Source: an uncultured Armatimonadota bacterium
Lineage (GTDB): Bacteria > Armatimonadota > Fimbriimonadia > Fimbriimonadales > Fimbriimonadaceae
Direction: 5' to 3'
NCBI GenBank assembly: GCA_903904815.1
Contig: CAIVDU010000038.1
Location: forward strand, 35,847 to 99,846
DNA length: 64,000 nucleotides
Shown here: one piece after another, positions 9,025-17,165 of the stretch
Layout of the letters: every line of letters starts with the position of its first letter
How positions within the stretch are numbered: the stretch's first letter is position 1
Notes under the pieces: generated by a model
Databases searched by the model: none
What the model saw: only the letters and a program-made list of their open reading frames with translations
What the model was told of the DNA's origin: nothing
Position numbers and translations under genes: made by a program

Positions 9025-12000
9025 TTAGTTGAAGAATCCGACCGAGCGTGCGAGGCGCATATCATCGCCTCCGCTGAGCTCATCCAGATCCTTAAGTGGC
9101 AGTTCCTTGTTGGCGGCGTCTTCGACGGCGACCTTAAGGCAGAGAGACCGAAGCTCATTCACGAGAATCTTGAACGACTCTGGAATACCGGGCTCGGCAA
9201 GAGTTTCGCCCTTGACGATGCTCTCGTAAGCCTTGACACGACCCATGACGTCGTCCGATTTGATCGTAAGGAGTTCCTGGAGGGTGTACGCCGCACCGTA
9301 AGCTTCAAGCGCCCACACTTCCATTTCTCCAAATCGCTGTCCACCGAACTGAGCTTTACCTCCGAGAGGCTGCTGCGTCACGAGCGAGTATGGTCCGATC
9401 GATCTCGCGTGGATCTTCTCGTCCGCCAAGTGCTCGAGTTTAAGCATGTAGATCATGCCAACCGTGATCGGGTTTGGAACCGTTTCTCCCGTCAGACCGT
9501 CTCGAATCTCGCTCTTACAGGAGTGAGGCTCGATGCCAGCTCGCGTAAACACGTTCTTCTCGATCTGCGAGATGATCGCCTTGTAGATTGAATCGTCTGC
9601 CGCAAACGGCTCTTCTCCAATCTCGTCCTCGATGATCTCAGGCTCCCAAGTCTCAAAGTTCACTTCTGCGAGTTCGCCAAGCGACTTCACAGGAGGAGCT
9701 CCGACAATTCGGGAAACTCGCTCAAGCCCATTCACTCCCAACAGTCGAAGCCGGGCTTCTACCGTATTGAGCAGCTCATCGAACAAGTCGGTCTTTGAGA
9801 ACCGAATGTCGAGGTTCAGCTCGGTGTTCATGTACGCTTGCAGCGCTTGACTTCGCATATGGTTCGCCAGGCGATCCATCTCGAAGAGAATCTCAGTCTC
9901 AGTCGCGCCTTCGAACGCTGGGCACTTGTATTCGATTCCAAGGTGCTTTCCAACGTAGCCAAGGTGGGTCTCAAGAATCTGACCGATGTTCATTCGGCTC
10001 GGAACACCAAGTGGGTTCAGAACGATGTCCACCGGAGTACCGTCGGCCAGGAACGGCATGTCTTCCGCGGCGAGAACCTTGGAGATAACACCCTTGTTAC
10101 CGTGGCGTCCGGCCATCTTGTCACCGACCATCAGCTTTCGCTTCTGGGCTACGTAGACCTGAACCGTCATGTTGGTGCCGGCCGGCAACTCGTCTCCAGG
10201 AATCTGAAGCAGAGGCTCATCGGTGCGGTCGCACACGAGTCGCTCGCGCTTCTTGCTCTCCTTGTAGACGTAGTTGATGCTCGGGCTGAGGTACTTGTAT
10301 CGACTGAAGACTTTGACGTCTACGATCGTTCCCTTTTCACCGTGTGGCAGTCGAAGTGAGACGTCTCGGGTTTCTTCTGCCTTCTTACCGAAGATCGCAA
10401 TGATCAGTCGCTCTTCAGCGGTCATTTCAACCTGACCCTTAGGAGCAACCTTTCCGACCAGAATGTCTTCCGGTCGAACTTCGGCGCCGATGCGAATGAT
10501 TCCGTTCTCGTCGAGGTCCTTCAGGGCCTCTTCGCCAACGTTCGGGATGTCGCGGGTGATTTCTTCAGGTCCAAGCTTCGTGTCCACCGCTTCACTCTCG
10601 TGTCGCTCGATGTGGATCGACGTATAAACATCGTCCTTGACCATTCGCTCAGAAATGAGGATCGCGTCTTCGTAGTTGTAACCGTTCCACGGCATAAACG
10701 CGACGAGCACGTTCTTTCCGAGAGCCAATTCGCCGCCGTCGGTGCAGGCGCCGTCTGCAAGGGCATCGCCCTTGAGTACGCGCTGGCCCAGGCCGACGAC
10801 TGGTCGGTGGGTGAAACAGGTCGACTTATTGCTCTGCACCATGTGCATAAGCTCATATTTGTCGAGCGTTCCTTCATCGGTTCGGACACGAATCTCAAGA
10901 CTCGTGACGTACTCGACGAAACCAGCCCGGTGAGCGATGACCGCAGCGCCGGAGTCGACAGCTGCAACTCGCTCGTAGCCGGTACCAACCAACGGCTTTT
11001 CAGACCGTAGGCAAGGAACCGCCTGGCGTTGCATGTTGGCGCCCATAAGAGCACGGTTCGCGTCGTCGTTCTCAAGGAACGGAATCAACGCAGTGGCTAC
11101 CGAGATGATCTGGACCGGAGAAACGTCCATGAAGTCGATGCGATCGCGAGTAACCGTCGGATAGCTTGCGCCACCCACGTCTCCACCAGCGCAACGGACC
11201 TGAACGCGCTCGTTCACGATCATGCCAGTGCTATCCGTCTCAACGTCAGCGGGAGCAACGAGCTGACCCGTCTCTTCCTGAGCCGTCATGTACAGAATTT
11301 CTTCGGTAACGACACCCTTGGTGACCCGACGGTACGGCGTCATGATGAAGCCGAATTCGTCCACGCGGGCGTGTGCCGTGAGCTGTGAGATAAGACCGAT
11401 GTTCGGACCTTCTGGCGTTTCAATCGGACAGATTCGACCGTAGTGAGATCGGTGAACGTCGCGAACTTCGAGCTTGGCACTCGTTCGCTGAAGTCCACCA
11501 GGTCCAAGAGACGAAAGACGTCGCTTGTTCGTGATCTCGGACAATGGGTTCGTCTGATCCATGAACGTCGACAGCTGGTTCGAGCTGAAGAAGCTCTTGA
11601 TGGAAGCACTTACCGGCTTGACCGACAAGATGATTCCCGGCAGGAGGTTCTCTTGATCCGTGGAAGTCATTCGCTCTCGAGCGACCTTCTCCATTCGGAC
11701 GAAACCGAGTCGGAGCTGGCTCTGGAGAAGCTCTCCGACGCTGCGGACGCGCTTGTTCTTCAAGTCGTCAATGTCGTCTCGTTCCGCTTCGCGCTGAACG
11801 TACGGCAACATTGCTTGCAGAATCGCGGCAAGATCCACGGAGGTCAAGTTTCGAGTATCGAGAGGAACGTCTATTCGCAGCTTCTGGTTTAGGAAGCGGC
11901 GACCAACCTTTCCGAGATCGTATCGCTTGACATCGAAGAATAGACCGTAAACCAGTTGCTTTGCGGCCTCTTCATTCGCGGCTTCACCTGGGCGAAGTCG

Positions 12001-13041
12001 CTTGTAAATGTCGAGAAGAGCCTCGCGAGCATTGGTTGTGGGATCTGCGTCAAGAGTCGACTCGACCAACCCAAGAATATCGAGAACCTTGATTGAGGCC
12101 AGATTGAGCGACTCAATCTTTTTGGCTGTTTCTCGCTCAATTTTCTCGCCGCTTCGGATGATCAACTCTTCGCCGTCGAGCACGTCCTGAAGGACTCGCT
12201 TACCGGTCAGGGCATCGGCATCTGGCGCCTCAAGGACGACCTCGTTGCTGAACGCCTTCAAAATATCTTCGTTGGTTCCGAGCGGAGTCTCCACCAGGGA
12301 TGTCCTGAGCTTGACTTCGTCTGACAGGCCAGCGATATCGTCCGCCGTCAAAACCTTGCCGGCTTCGAGGAGAACCTCACCGGTTTCGGTATCAACGATC
12401 GATTCAATGATTCGCTTGCCAATCGCGTTGCCGAGTTGGAACTTCTGGCGACCGCGACCCTTTTCAAAGTAGTAAAGCGCCTTCATCAACTGAGTGAGAG
12501 GCAACTTTTTGGTCTGGCTGATCTGGGTACGAACCACCAGGTTCGCATCAGACTCAACTTCAAGCCAAGGTCCTTCGCTGGGAATCACTCGAGCCGAGAC
12601 GACGACCTGCATCGAACTGTCCACACCCTCTTCAAAGTAGAGGCCTGGGGATCGACTGAGCTGACTGACGATGACTCGCTCTCGACCGTTAATGATGAAG
12701 GTGCCCTTATCCGTCATTAACGGAAGGTCACCTAGATACACCTCGGATTCGATGACTTCGCGATCACGACCACCAAAGCGAACAATCGCCTTGATAGGCG
12801 CCTCGAACGTCATGTCGCGATCACGACACTCTTGGATGGAGTACTTGGGTTCACCAAGCGTGAAGCTGACGAGCTCTATGTAGTTAGTTTGGGTGAAATC
12901 CCAAATGGGGCTAAAGGTTGTGAAAAGTTCTGGGAGCCCCTCTTCCAGAAACCACTTGTATGAGTTAAGCTGAAGTTCAATTAGGTTGGGGACCTCTAAG
13001 AAGCGGCCAATTCGCTTCGAGGTCGGCTGTATTACTCTCAT
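9025..13041 (-). CDS. rpoB: DNA-directed RNA polymerase subunit beta
   Basis: About 1338 residues. Clear landmarks are the rifampicin pocket ([20 protein letters not shown]), GPNIGL, the GYNYEDAI and [10 protein letters not shown] segments and the C-terminal [18 protein letters not shown] with the SDD clamp motif. I place the start at the ATG at 13041 because it has GGAGG six bases upstream; an in-frame ATG at 13071 lies almost on the predicted -10 box and would precede the transcription start. Two antibiotic-contact positions differ from Escherichia coli (Thr for Q513, Asn for H526). It is co-transcribed with rpoC. Confidence 0.98.
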   Translation of the reverse strand: MRVIQPTSKRIGRFLEVPNLIELQLNSYKWFLEEGLPELFTTFSPIWDFTQTNYIELVSFTLGEPKYSIQECRDRDMTFEAPIKAIVRFGGRDREVIESEVYLGDLPLMTDKGTFIINGRERVIVSQLSRSPGLYFEEGVDSSMQVVVSARVIPSEGPWLEVESDANLVVRTQISQTKKLPLTQLMKALYYFEKGRGRQKFQLGNAIGKRIIESIVDTETGEVLLEAGKVLTADDIAGLSDEVKLRTSLVETPLGTNEDILKAFSNEVVLEAPDADALTGKRVLQDVLDGEELIIRSGEKIERETAKKIESLNLASIKVLDILGLVESTLDADPTTNAREALLDIYKRLRPGEAANEEAAKQLVYGLFFDVKRYDLGKVGRRFLNQKLRIDVPLDTRNLTSVDLAAILQAMLPYVQREAERDDIDDLKNKRVRSVGELLQSQLRLGFVRMEKVARERMTSTDQENLLPGIILSVKPVSASIKSFFSSNQLSTFMDQTNPLSEITNKRRLSSLGPGGLQRTSAKLEVRDVHRSHYGRICPIETPEGPNIGLISQLTAHARVDEFGFIMTPYRRVTKGVVTEEILYMTAQEETGQLVAPADVETDSTGMIVNERVQVRCAGGDVGGASYPTVTRDRIDFMDVSPVQIISVATALIPFLENDDANRALMGANMQRQAVPCLRSEKPLVGTGYERVAAVDSGAAVIAHRAGFVEYVTSLEIRVRTDEGTLDKYELMHMVQSNKSTCFTHRPVVGLGQRVLKGDALADGACTDGGELALGKNVLVAFMPWNGYNYEDAILISERMVKDDVYTSIHIERHESEAVDTKLGPEEITRDIPNVGEEALKDLDENGIIRIGAEVRPEDILVGKVAPKGQVEMTAEERLIIAIFGKKAEETRDVSLRLPHGEKGTIVDVKVFSRYKYLSPSINYVYKESKKRERLVCDRTDEPLLQIPGDELPAGTNMTVQVYVAQKRKLMVGDKMAGRHGNKGVISKVLAAEDMPFLADGTPVDIVLNPLGVPSRMNIGQILETHLGYVGKHLGIEYKCPAFEGATETEILFEMDRLANHMRSQALQAYMNTELNLDIRFSKTDLFDELLNTVEARLRLLGVNGLERVSRIVGAPPVKSLGELAEVNFETWEPEIIEDEIGEEPFAADDSIYKAIISQIEKNVFTRAGIEPHSCKSEIRDGLTGETVPNPITVGMIYMLKLEHLADEKIHARSIGPYSLVTQQPLGGKAQFGGQRFGEMEVWALEAYGAAYTLQELLTIKSDDVMGRVKAYESIVKGETLAEPGIPESFKILVNELRSLCLKVAVEDAANKELPLKDLDELSGGDDMRLARSVGFFN

Positions 13042-13073
13042 CCAAGCCTCCGGACGTGTTTGCGCGAACATGC

Positions 13074-13102
13074 ATCGTACCCCGGGCAGTTATTGAAGTC
13101 AA
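13074..13102 (-). promoter_or_regulatory. Sigma-70-type promoter of rpoBC
   Basis: TTGACT (13102-13097), a 17-base spacer and TACGAT (13079-13074) read on the minus strand. Transcription would start near 13067, about 26 bases before the preferred rpoB ATG and with the GGAGG site in the leader. It separates rpoB from the three small upstream genes, which could still read through. Confidence 0.6.
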
Positions 13103-13158
13103 GGCCCAGGAAGGCAGCTCGCGCAATCATTTAGCTTGTCGCAAGTAATTAACGCTCT

Positions 13159-13434
13159 TTATACACTTAATCGGGTCTGAACGGAATCAACTGGAGGCGT
13201 ACTCGCCTTTTCATTGCGCAAATTTTCAATCGCGAGTGACTGATGGACGATCAGTTGCCTCAACTCAGCGATTTCTCGAAGGACGCGTTCGTCAGTCGGT
13301 TGGTTCACTTGCCCTTCGCGATAGATCTTGGCCATCTTCTGCTGATGCGAAACGAGGATTGCAATGATTGGAATCAGCAACGTCATTCCAACGATAATTA
13401 CTGCAACCAAATTGTCTTGGGTTCCTGGGGGCAT
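13159..13434 (-). CDS. PspB-like small membrane protein, copy 3 of 3
   Basis: Ninety-one residues: a short N-terminus, one membrane helix (VAVIIVGMTLLIPIIAIL), the shared motif SHQQKMAKI, then a heptad-rich helix (LREIAELRQLIVHQSLAIENL). Architecture and motif resemble PspB-type envelope-stress proteins (one N-terminal helix plus coiled coil), but identity to PspB is inferred. Its ATG overlaps the stop of the preceding copy in TGATG, so the three genes form one translationally coupled unit upstream of rpoB. It is the most divergent of the three. Confidence 0.8.
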   Translation of the reverse strand: MPPGTQDNLVAVIIVGMTLLIPIIAILVSHQQKMAKIYREGQVNQPTDERVLREIAELRQLIVHQSLAIENLRNEKASTPPVDSVQTRLSV

Positions 13435-13754
13435 CAGTTCACGTTCTCCAGTCGACGGCTAATCTCCGAATTGACATTGACCTTGTCGGTTAAATTATCC
13501 ATCGCAATCGCCTGCTGATGCATCAGAGTCTTGAGATCCGCCAATTCTCTTTTGATCGATTCCAACTCGTAGGTCTGTCGCTGATTGTCTCCCTGAGGAT
13601 TTTCACGCATGATCAGCGCCATCTTTTGTTGATGCTTCACCAGGATCGACACGATCGGAATCATCATGATGATGCCCGTCACAAGCACGGGAGCCAAGTC
13701 CTCACTGATGCTGCCAATCAGGTTTGCCGAAATCGCACGGAGAAAATCAGTCAA
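13434..13754 (-). CDS. PspB-like small membrane protein, copy 2 of 3
   Basis: A 106-residue protein with one membrane helix (LAPVLVTGIIMMIPIVSIL) followed by VKHQQKMALIMREN and a coiled coil (IKRELADLKTLMHQQAIAMDNL). The start is a TTG overlapping the previous stop in TTGA. The segment from IPIV to the HQQAIA block is nearly the same in the first copy, so these are recent tandem duplicates relative to the third. The protein is predicted as an inner-membrane anchor with a cytoplasmic coiled coil that could form mixed oligomers with its neighbours. Confidence 0.82.
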   Translation of the reverse strand: MTDFLRAISANLIGSISEDLAPVLVTGIIMMIPIVSILVKHQQKMALIMRENPQGDNQRQTYELESIKRELADLKTLMHQQAIAMDNLTDKVNVNSEISRRLENVN

Positions 13755-14056
13755 CTCCCCACGTTCTCCAGCCTTTGGTTGATATCGGCTGGCGGCGAAA
13801 GCCGAGGCGCCAGGTTGTCGATCGCAATCGCCTGTTGGTGCAGCAAGGTCTTTACTTCGGCAAGCTCCCGGCGCATAGTCTCTATTTCGTAACCCAGGCG
13901 TTGGTCGATCTGCCCTCCCGTTGGTCTCATCAACTCAGCCATTTTTCGCTGATGGCTTGTCAAGATCGCGACAATCGGGATCATGAAGATAACGATCGGC
14001 ACGAGGACACCTAACGTTTCGGGTCCTGGAAACTGAGCGAATGGAGGGTGAAACAT
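13751..14056 (-). CDS. PspB-like small membrane protein, copy 1 of 3
   Basis: A 101-residue protein, first gene of the tandem trio. Membrane helix (LGVLVPIVIFMIPIVAIL), then TSHQRKMAELMRPTGG, then a coiled coil (ETMRRELAEVKTLLHQQAIAIDNL) and the tail DINQRLENV, shared with copy 2 as EISRRLENV. The ATG start is well placed. Proteins of this shape often accompany sigma/anti-sigma or phage-shock systems; here no such regulator is adjacent and the next gene downstream is rpoB, so the context gives no clear function. Confidence 0.82.
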   Translation of the reverse strand: MFHPPFAQFPGPETLGVLVPIVIFMIPIVAILTSHQRKMAELMRPTGGQIDQRLGYEIETMRRELAEVKTLLHQQAIAIDNLAPRLSPPADINQRLENVGS

Positions 14057-14152
14057 TGTTTTGAGACGCCTCTTAGCGTCTTGCCAACAGTATACGAATA
14101 GATTTCGTGGGATGCACCCGAATGACCTAGAGCCCGACTCGATCCCCGTATC

Positions 14153-14626
14153 TTAAGATAGGTTCTGAGCCCAAGGGTTTTCCGGTGTTTTCCAACCTAA
14201 TTCCCAGGCTGATTCCGCCTCATCGTCTCCTGATTCCATCTCGCGGAAGACAACGTGCCGAAGGGCGAGATATTCTTCTGTGGTAAGCCGTCCAAGGTTT
14301 TCCGCAATGAAAGAATCCCGCTCGTTCGGGGCCAGCAGCAGGTGATACACGGACATGGGCCTCGAATGCGGTTGAGCCCGGCGGCGATACTCATTAAGCA
14401 CGTAGGCCGGAATGTAGTAGCGAAATGCTTCCGGGGTTAGCAGCCAGATCGGATCCAAAACCTGCTTCAATTCGACCACCTCCTCCCATGTTCGACCTTT
14501 AAGGCGGTCGCCACTCGGGTTCGCATAGCGCCCCACCGCATCGGCACGGTAGAGATTTCCCTCAGGCGGCACAGGTGTAAATTTAAAAGCGGTCCGAATG
14601 GCCTGCTCGATCTCGATCTCAGTCAT
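14153..14626 (-). CDS. Conserved hypothetical protein (DUF6714-like)
   Basis: A 157-residue cytoplasmic protein, acidic and Trp/Tyr-rich. The segment LLTPEAFRYYIPAYVLNEYRR resembles the LTPEAFRYYLPA signature I associate with the DUF6714 group. The C-terminal part (SFIAENLGRLTTEEYLALRHV) is helical. No catalytic motif is visible. It lies 58 bases after hisA on the same strand and may be transcribed with the his genes, which says little about its role. Confidence 0.65.
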   Translation of the reverse strand: MTEIEIEQAIRTAFKFTPVPPEGNLYRADAVGRYANPSGDRLKGRTWEEVVELKQVLDPIWLLTPEAFRYYIPAYVLNEYRRRAQPHSRPMSVYHLLLAPNERDSFIAENLGRLTTEEYLALRHVVFREMESGDDEAESAWELGWKTPENPWAQNLS

Positions 14627-14684
14627 GGGTGCTCCAGTGTGCGACGCGGGGAACTCTTGAAGGTTGAGCGTGCCTAGGCACAGA

Positions 14685-15401
14685 TCAATGGGCGATTGAA
14701 GCCGCTTCCCTTACATTGAGCTTGTGCTCGTAAATGGCTCTTCCGATAATCACGCCTTCAGCCACGCCATGCGCCACGATTTCGCGAATGTGATCGAGAT
14801 TTCCCACCCCGCCGCTCTGAATCACGGGAATCTCTAGGGCGGAGGAAACTTCGGTGAGCAACGCCAGATTGGGGCCAGACAACATTCCGTCGCGCGCGAT
14901 GTCCGTAAGAATGATCCGACGACATCCTTTCTCCTGCATCGCCAGAGCCAATTCCACCGCAGTCAGGTCGGACTGATCCAGCCAACCGGCAACCGCTGCC
15001 TTGCCGTCCCGAGCATCGATTCCGGCAACAACCCGATCCCCATAGTGTTCGAAAAGTGCCTGGGCCAGCCCGGGCTCCTTCACGAGTGCGGTGCCGCAAA
15101 TCACGCGGGCGGCGCCCGTTCTAAGAACCGCTTCCGCAGACTCTAGGCTCCGGATGCCTCCGCCAACTTCAACTGGAATCTTGACCGCGCTCACGATCTC
15201 CCGAACGATCTCGAGGTTCGTAAGGACCCCGGACTTAGCCGCGTCCAAGTCCACGACGTGAATGACGTCGCCGCCTTCTTCCGCAAATTGCTGGGCAATG
15301 GATGCCGCATCCTCGCCGTAGATGGTCTCCCGACCGTAGTCACCCTGGATAAGGCGGACGCACTTACCGGCCCTCAAGTCGATCGCCGGAAGGATTAGCA
15401 G
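14685..15401 (-). CDS. hisA: HisA, ProFAR isomerase, probable CTG start
   Basis: Phosphoribosylformimino-5-aminoimidazole carboxamide ribotide isomerase, step four of histidine synthesis, a (beta/alpha)8 barrel. The N-terminal LILPAIDLRAGKCVRL (first catalytic Asp), VGGGIR, ILTDIARDGM (second Asp) and QSGGVG phosphate motifs are present. No ATG, GTG or TTG lies at the conserved beginning. A CTG at 15401 gives MLILPAID, eight bases after AGAGG and overlapping the hisH stop. The next upstream choice is a GTG at 15470, which adds 23 residues overlapping hisH and not typical of the family. I prefer the CTG. Confidence 0.93.
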   Translation of the reverse strand: MLILPAIDLRAGKCVRLIQGDYGRETIYGEDAASIAQQFAEEGGDVIHVVDLDAAKSGVLTNLEIVREIVSAVKIPVEVGGGIRSLESAEAVLRTGAARVICGTALVKEPGLAQALFEHYGDRVVAGIDARDGKAAVAGWLDQSDLTAVELALAMQEKGCRRIILTDIARDGMLSGPNLALLTEVSSALEIPVIQSGGVGNLDHIREIVAHGVAEGVIIGRAIYEHKLNVREAASIAH

Positions 15402-15985
15402 CTCAAAAACCTCTTCAAGATTCGCATTCCTACCAGAGAGCTCTTCTCCGGGTGGAATTGCGTCCCCCACACATTGTCCCTTTGTACAGCAGCCGGGAAC
15501 TCGATCCCATAGGTTGCGGTAGCTGCAATATGAGAGTCGTCAGCGCAATGGGTGTAGAGGGAGTGAACGAAATAGACCTCTTCGCCCTCGGTTGAGCCCT
15601 CCTGAATCCACGAGCCTTCACGGTAGTGAAGCGGACTCCAACCCATGTGAGGAACTTTCAGGCCGACATCGGTCGGAAGATACTTCACCCAGCCTGGGAT
15701 CAGGGCGAGTCCATCGTTCTTGCCATGCTCGTCACTGCCTTCAAACAGCAGTTGTTGCCCGAGACAGATGCCAAGGACAGGCCTGCCTGTAGCGGCAAAG
15801 GCACGAATTTCGTCGGCCAACGGACCGATCTTTTCCATCGCCGCGCCGAAGGCGCCGACACCCGGAATAATCAGCTTCGAGGCCTCATTCAAATTCGTTT
15901 GGACGCAACAGTCGAACCCAACGGCCTGAATCGCCTTCTCGACCGAGCGAAGATTGCCCATTCCGTAGTCGAGAACGACGATCAA
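15395..15985 (-). CDS. hisH: HisH, glutamine amidotransferase of IGP synthase
   Basis: A 196-residue class I glutaminase that supplies ammonia to HisF for imidazole glycerol phosphate formation. The catalytic triad is visible: C74 in LGICLGQQLLFEGS, and H178 and E180 in FHPEKS. The oxyanion region is PGVGAFG. It overlaps hisB by four bases (ATGA) and hisA by a few bases, so the three are coupled. hisF, its obligate partner, is not in the window and must be encoded elsewhere. Confidence 0.96.
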   Translation of the reverse strand: MIVVLDYGMGNLRSVEKAIQAVGFDCCVQTNLNEASKLIIPGVGAFGAAMEKIGPLADEIRAFAATGRPVLGICLGQQLLFEGSDEHGKNDGLALIPGWVKYLPTDVGLKVPHMGWSPLHYREGSWIQEGSTEGEEVYFVHSLYTHCADDSHIAATATYGIEFPAAVQRDNVWGTQFHPEKSSLVGMRILKRFLSC

Positions 15986-16587
15986 TCCCGTTTGCCCTTT
16001 GTCGATGTGACGCCCCGACGCTCGGTCTTGGCTACCGCCTCGTGCAGCGCTCGACCAAAAGCCTTGAAGATTGCTTCGCAGACATGGTGATCATTCTCGC
16101 CGTGGATCTTCTTGATGTGCAAAGTAAGCCGTGCATGAGCCGACAGGGCTCTAAAGAACTCTCGCACGCACTCGGTACTCAGATCGCCAATTTTCTCCCG
16201 CTTCCAGTCGACGTCGAAGTGAAGAATCGACCGACCGCTGAAATCAAGCGCCACGAGCACGAGCGCTTCGTCCATCGGAGTGTGGTTGGATGCGTACCGG
16301 ACAATCGGATCGCTTTGATCAAGCGCTTGATAGAGGGCCTGGCCCAGCACGATCCCGCAATCCTCGACAGTATGGTGATCGTCAATCTCCAGATCACCTT
16401 CCGCGCTTAGGCCGATGTCCACCTGCCCGTGAAATGCGAGCTGCTGCAACATGTGGTTGAAGAAAGGGATCCCGGTCGTGATGTCTTGGCGAGTGCCACC
16501 GTCAAGATCAAGAACGATTTGGACTCGGGTCTCAGAGGTCTCCCGATACAGCTCCGCAAACCTCACACCTGGCGTTCCCTTGCTCAT
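15982..16587 (-). CDS. hisB: HisB, imidazoleglycerol-phosphate dehydratase
   Basis: A 201-residue manganese-dependent dehydratase, the monofunctional form without the phosphatase domain. The duplicated metal motifs are clear: FNHMLQQLAFHG and DHHTVEDCGIVLGQAL in the first half, and the HIKKIHGENDHHVCEAIFKA segment in the second. It is the first gene of the hisBHA cluster. The ATG has no Shine-Dalgarno sequence; instead a long hairpin (16598-16645) ends just upstream, which suggests structured control of initiation. Confidence 0.97.
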   Translation of the reverse strand: MSKGTPGVRFAELYRETSETRVQIVLDLDGGTRQDITTGIPFFNHMLQQLAFHGQVDIGLSAEGDLEIDDHHTVEDCGIVLGQALYQALDQSDPIVRYASNHTPMDEALVLVALDFSGRSILHFDVDWKREKIGDLSTECVREFFRALSAHARLTLHIKKIHGENDHHVCEAIFKAFGRALHEAVAKTERRGVTSTKGKRD

Positions 16588-16597
16588 GGGACGAGAG

Positions 16598-16645
16598 TTT
16601 ACTCACAAGCCGGTGACTCTGTTAAGGTGAGTCACCGTGAGTAAA
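16598..16645 (-). other. Bulged hairpin immediately upstream of hisB
   Basis: The outer arms TTTACTCAC/GTGAGTAAA and inner arms GGTGACTC/GAGTCACC form a 17-bp stem interrupted by a five-base one-sided bulge (16607-16611), with a 9-base loop. It ends 11 bases from the hisB ATG. No U-tract follows, so a terminator is unlikely. A cis element acting on translation or RNA stability of the his genes is an inference. Confidence 0.55.
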
Positions 16646-16671
16646 GGCTCCTTTCAGCCGAATTGGCCAAG

Positions 16672-16908
16672 TTAAGTCAATCTTAGACTCAGCTCTCCCG
16701 TAAAGGAAGCGGCCCCCGGTGACCCGGGGGAACCACTTAACAGGAGGTGCTGACCCGGAAACTCACTGTTGCCCTTCACGGTTGACACTGCTTCATTGCA
16801 GCCAGAGACCATCGTGGCTCCATGCGAGATTTCCTCGACAACATAGGCAATCGTCTTCCCGCCCTGGCTAAGACATCTTCGTCCCGCCTTCTCCTCCGAT
16901 GAAATCAC
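16672..16908 (-). CDS. Doubtful small ORF downstream of the c-di-AMP riboswitch
   Basis: A GTG-initiated frame of 78 residues (begins VISSEEKAGRRCLSQGG) with no signal peptide, membrane helix or recognisable family. It starts about 20 bases after the conserved riboswitch core and ends before the hisB leader hairpin. A 7-bp GC hairpin (CCCCCGG/CCGGGGG, near 16712-16729) lies inside the frame. A GGAGGAG sequence at its 5' end also precedes an ATG that stops after two codons. It could be a real small gene, a remnant, or simply structured leader RNA. Confidence 0.25.
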   Translation of the reverse strand: MISSEEKAGRRCLSQGGKTIAYVVEEISHGATMVSGCNEAVSTVKGNSEFPGQHLLLSGSPGSPGAASFTGELSLRLT

Positions 16909-16929
16909 CGGCGTCGTGCGTGCGTATCC

Positions 16930-17060
16930 GACTCGTGCTACGCCTACGGAGTTAGCTGTCGGGTTCGGGCCAAGAGTTACCCTTGGAGGCCATCAGGCTT
17001 CCTTACACCCCTAAGTTACGGTTCCCCCGTTCTCCCGTTGGAGATTCGGCGCTTTGACTA
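16930..17060 (-). promoter_or_regulatory. Cyclic-di-AMP riboswitch (ydaO/yuaA type)
   Basis: Read on the minus strand, the conserved blocks of this class occur in order. CGCCGAATCTCC is at 17051-17040, ACGGGGGAACC at about 17030-17020, TTAGGGGTGTAAGG at 17014-17001, and CCGAACCCGACAGCTAAC followed by TCCGTAGGCG at 16969-16941. The last block is the hallmark of the class. These RNAs bind c-di-AMP and usually turn off cell-wall hydrolase or potassium-transport genes. Here the next minus-strand frames are a doubtful 78-residue ORF and then hisB, so the target is unusual or unrecognised. Confidence 0.85.
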
Positions 17061-17165
17061 TGCTGACCTCTTTAGTGTATCACGACCCAAGTTTCATCCA
17101 GCAGACGGTTTTGACTTTCTGCTGCCCTGCGGAGATTCTTCTCCTCGGGGCGGTACGATTAGGGC

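Noticed and set aside
16700..16910. Possible second structured RNA (RNase P, SRP, cobalamin or tmRNA) after the c-di-AMP riboswitch
   Set aside because: I compared the main conserved motifs of these classes by eye and found no ordered match; only isolated GGGAAG-like pieces occur.
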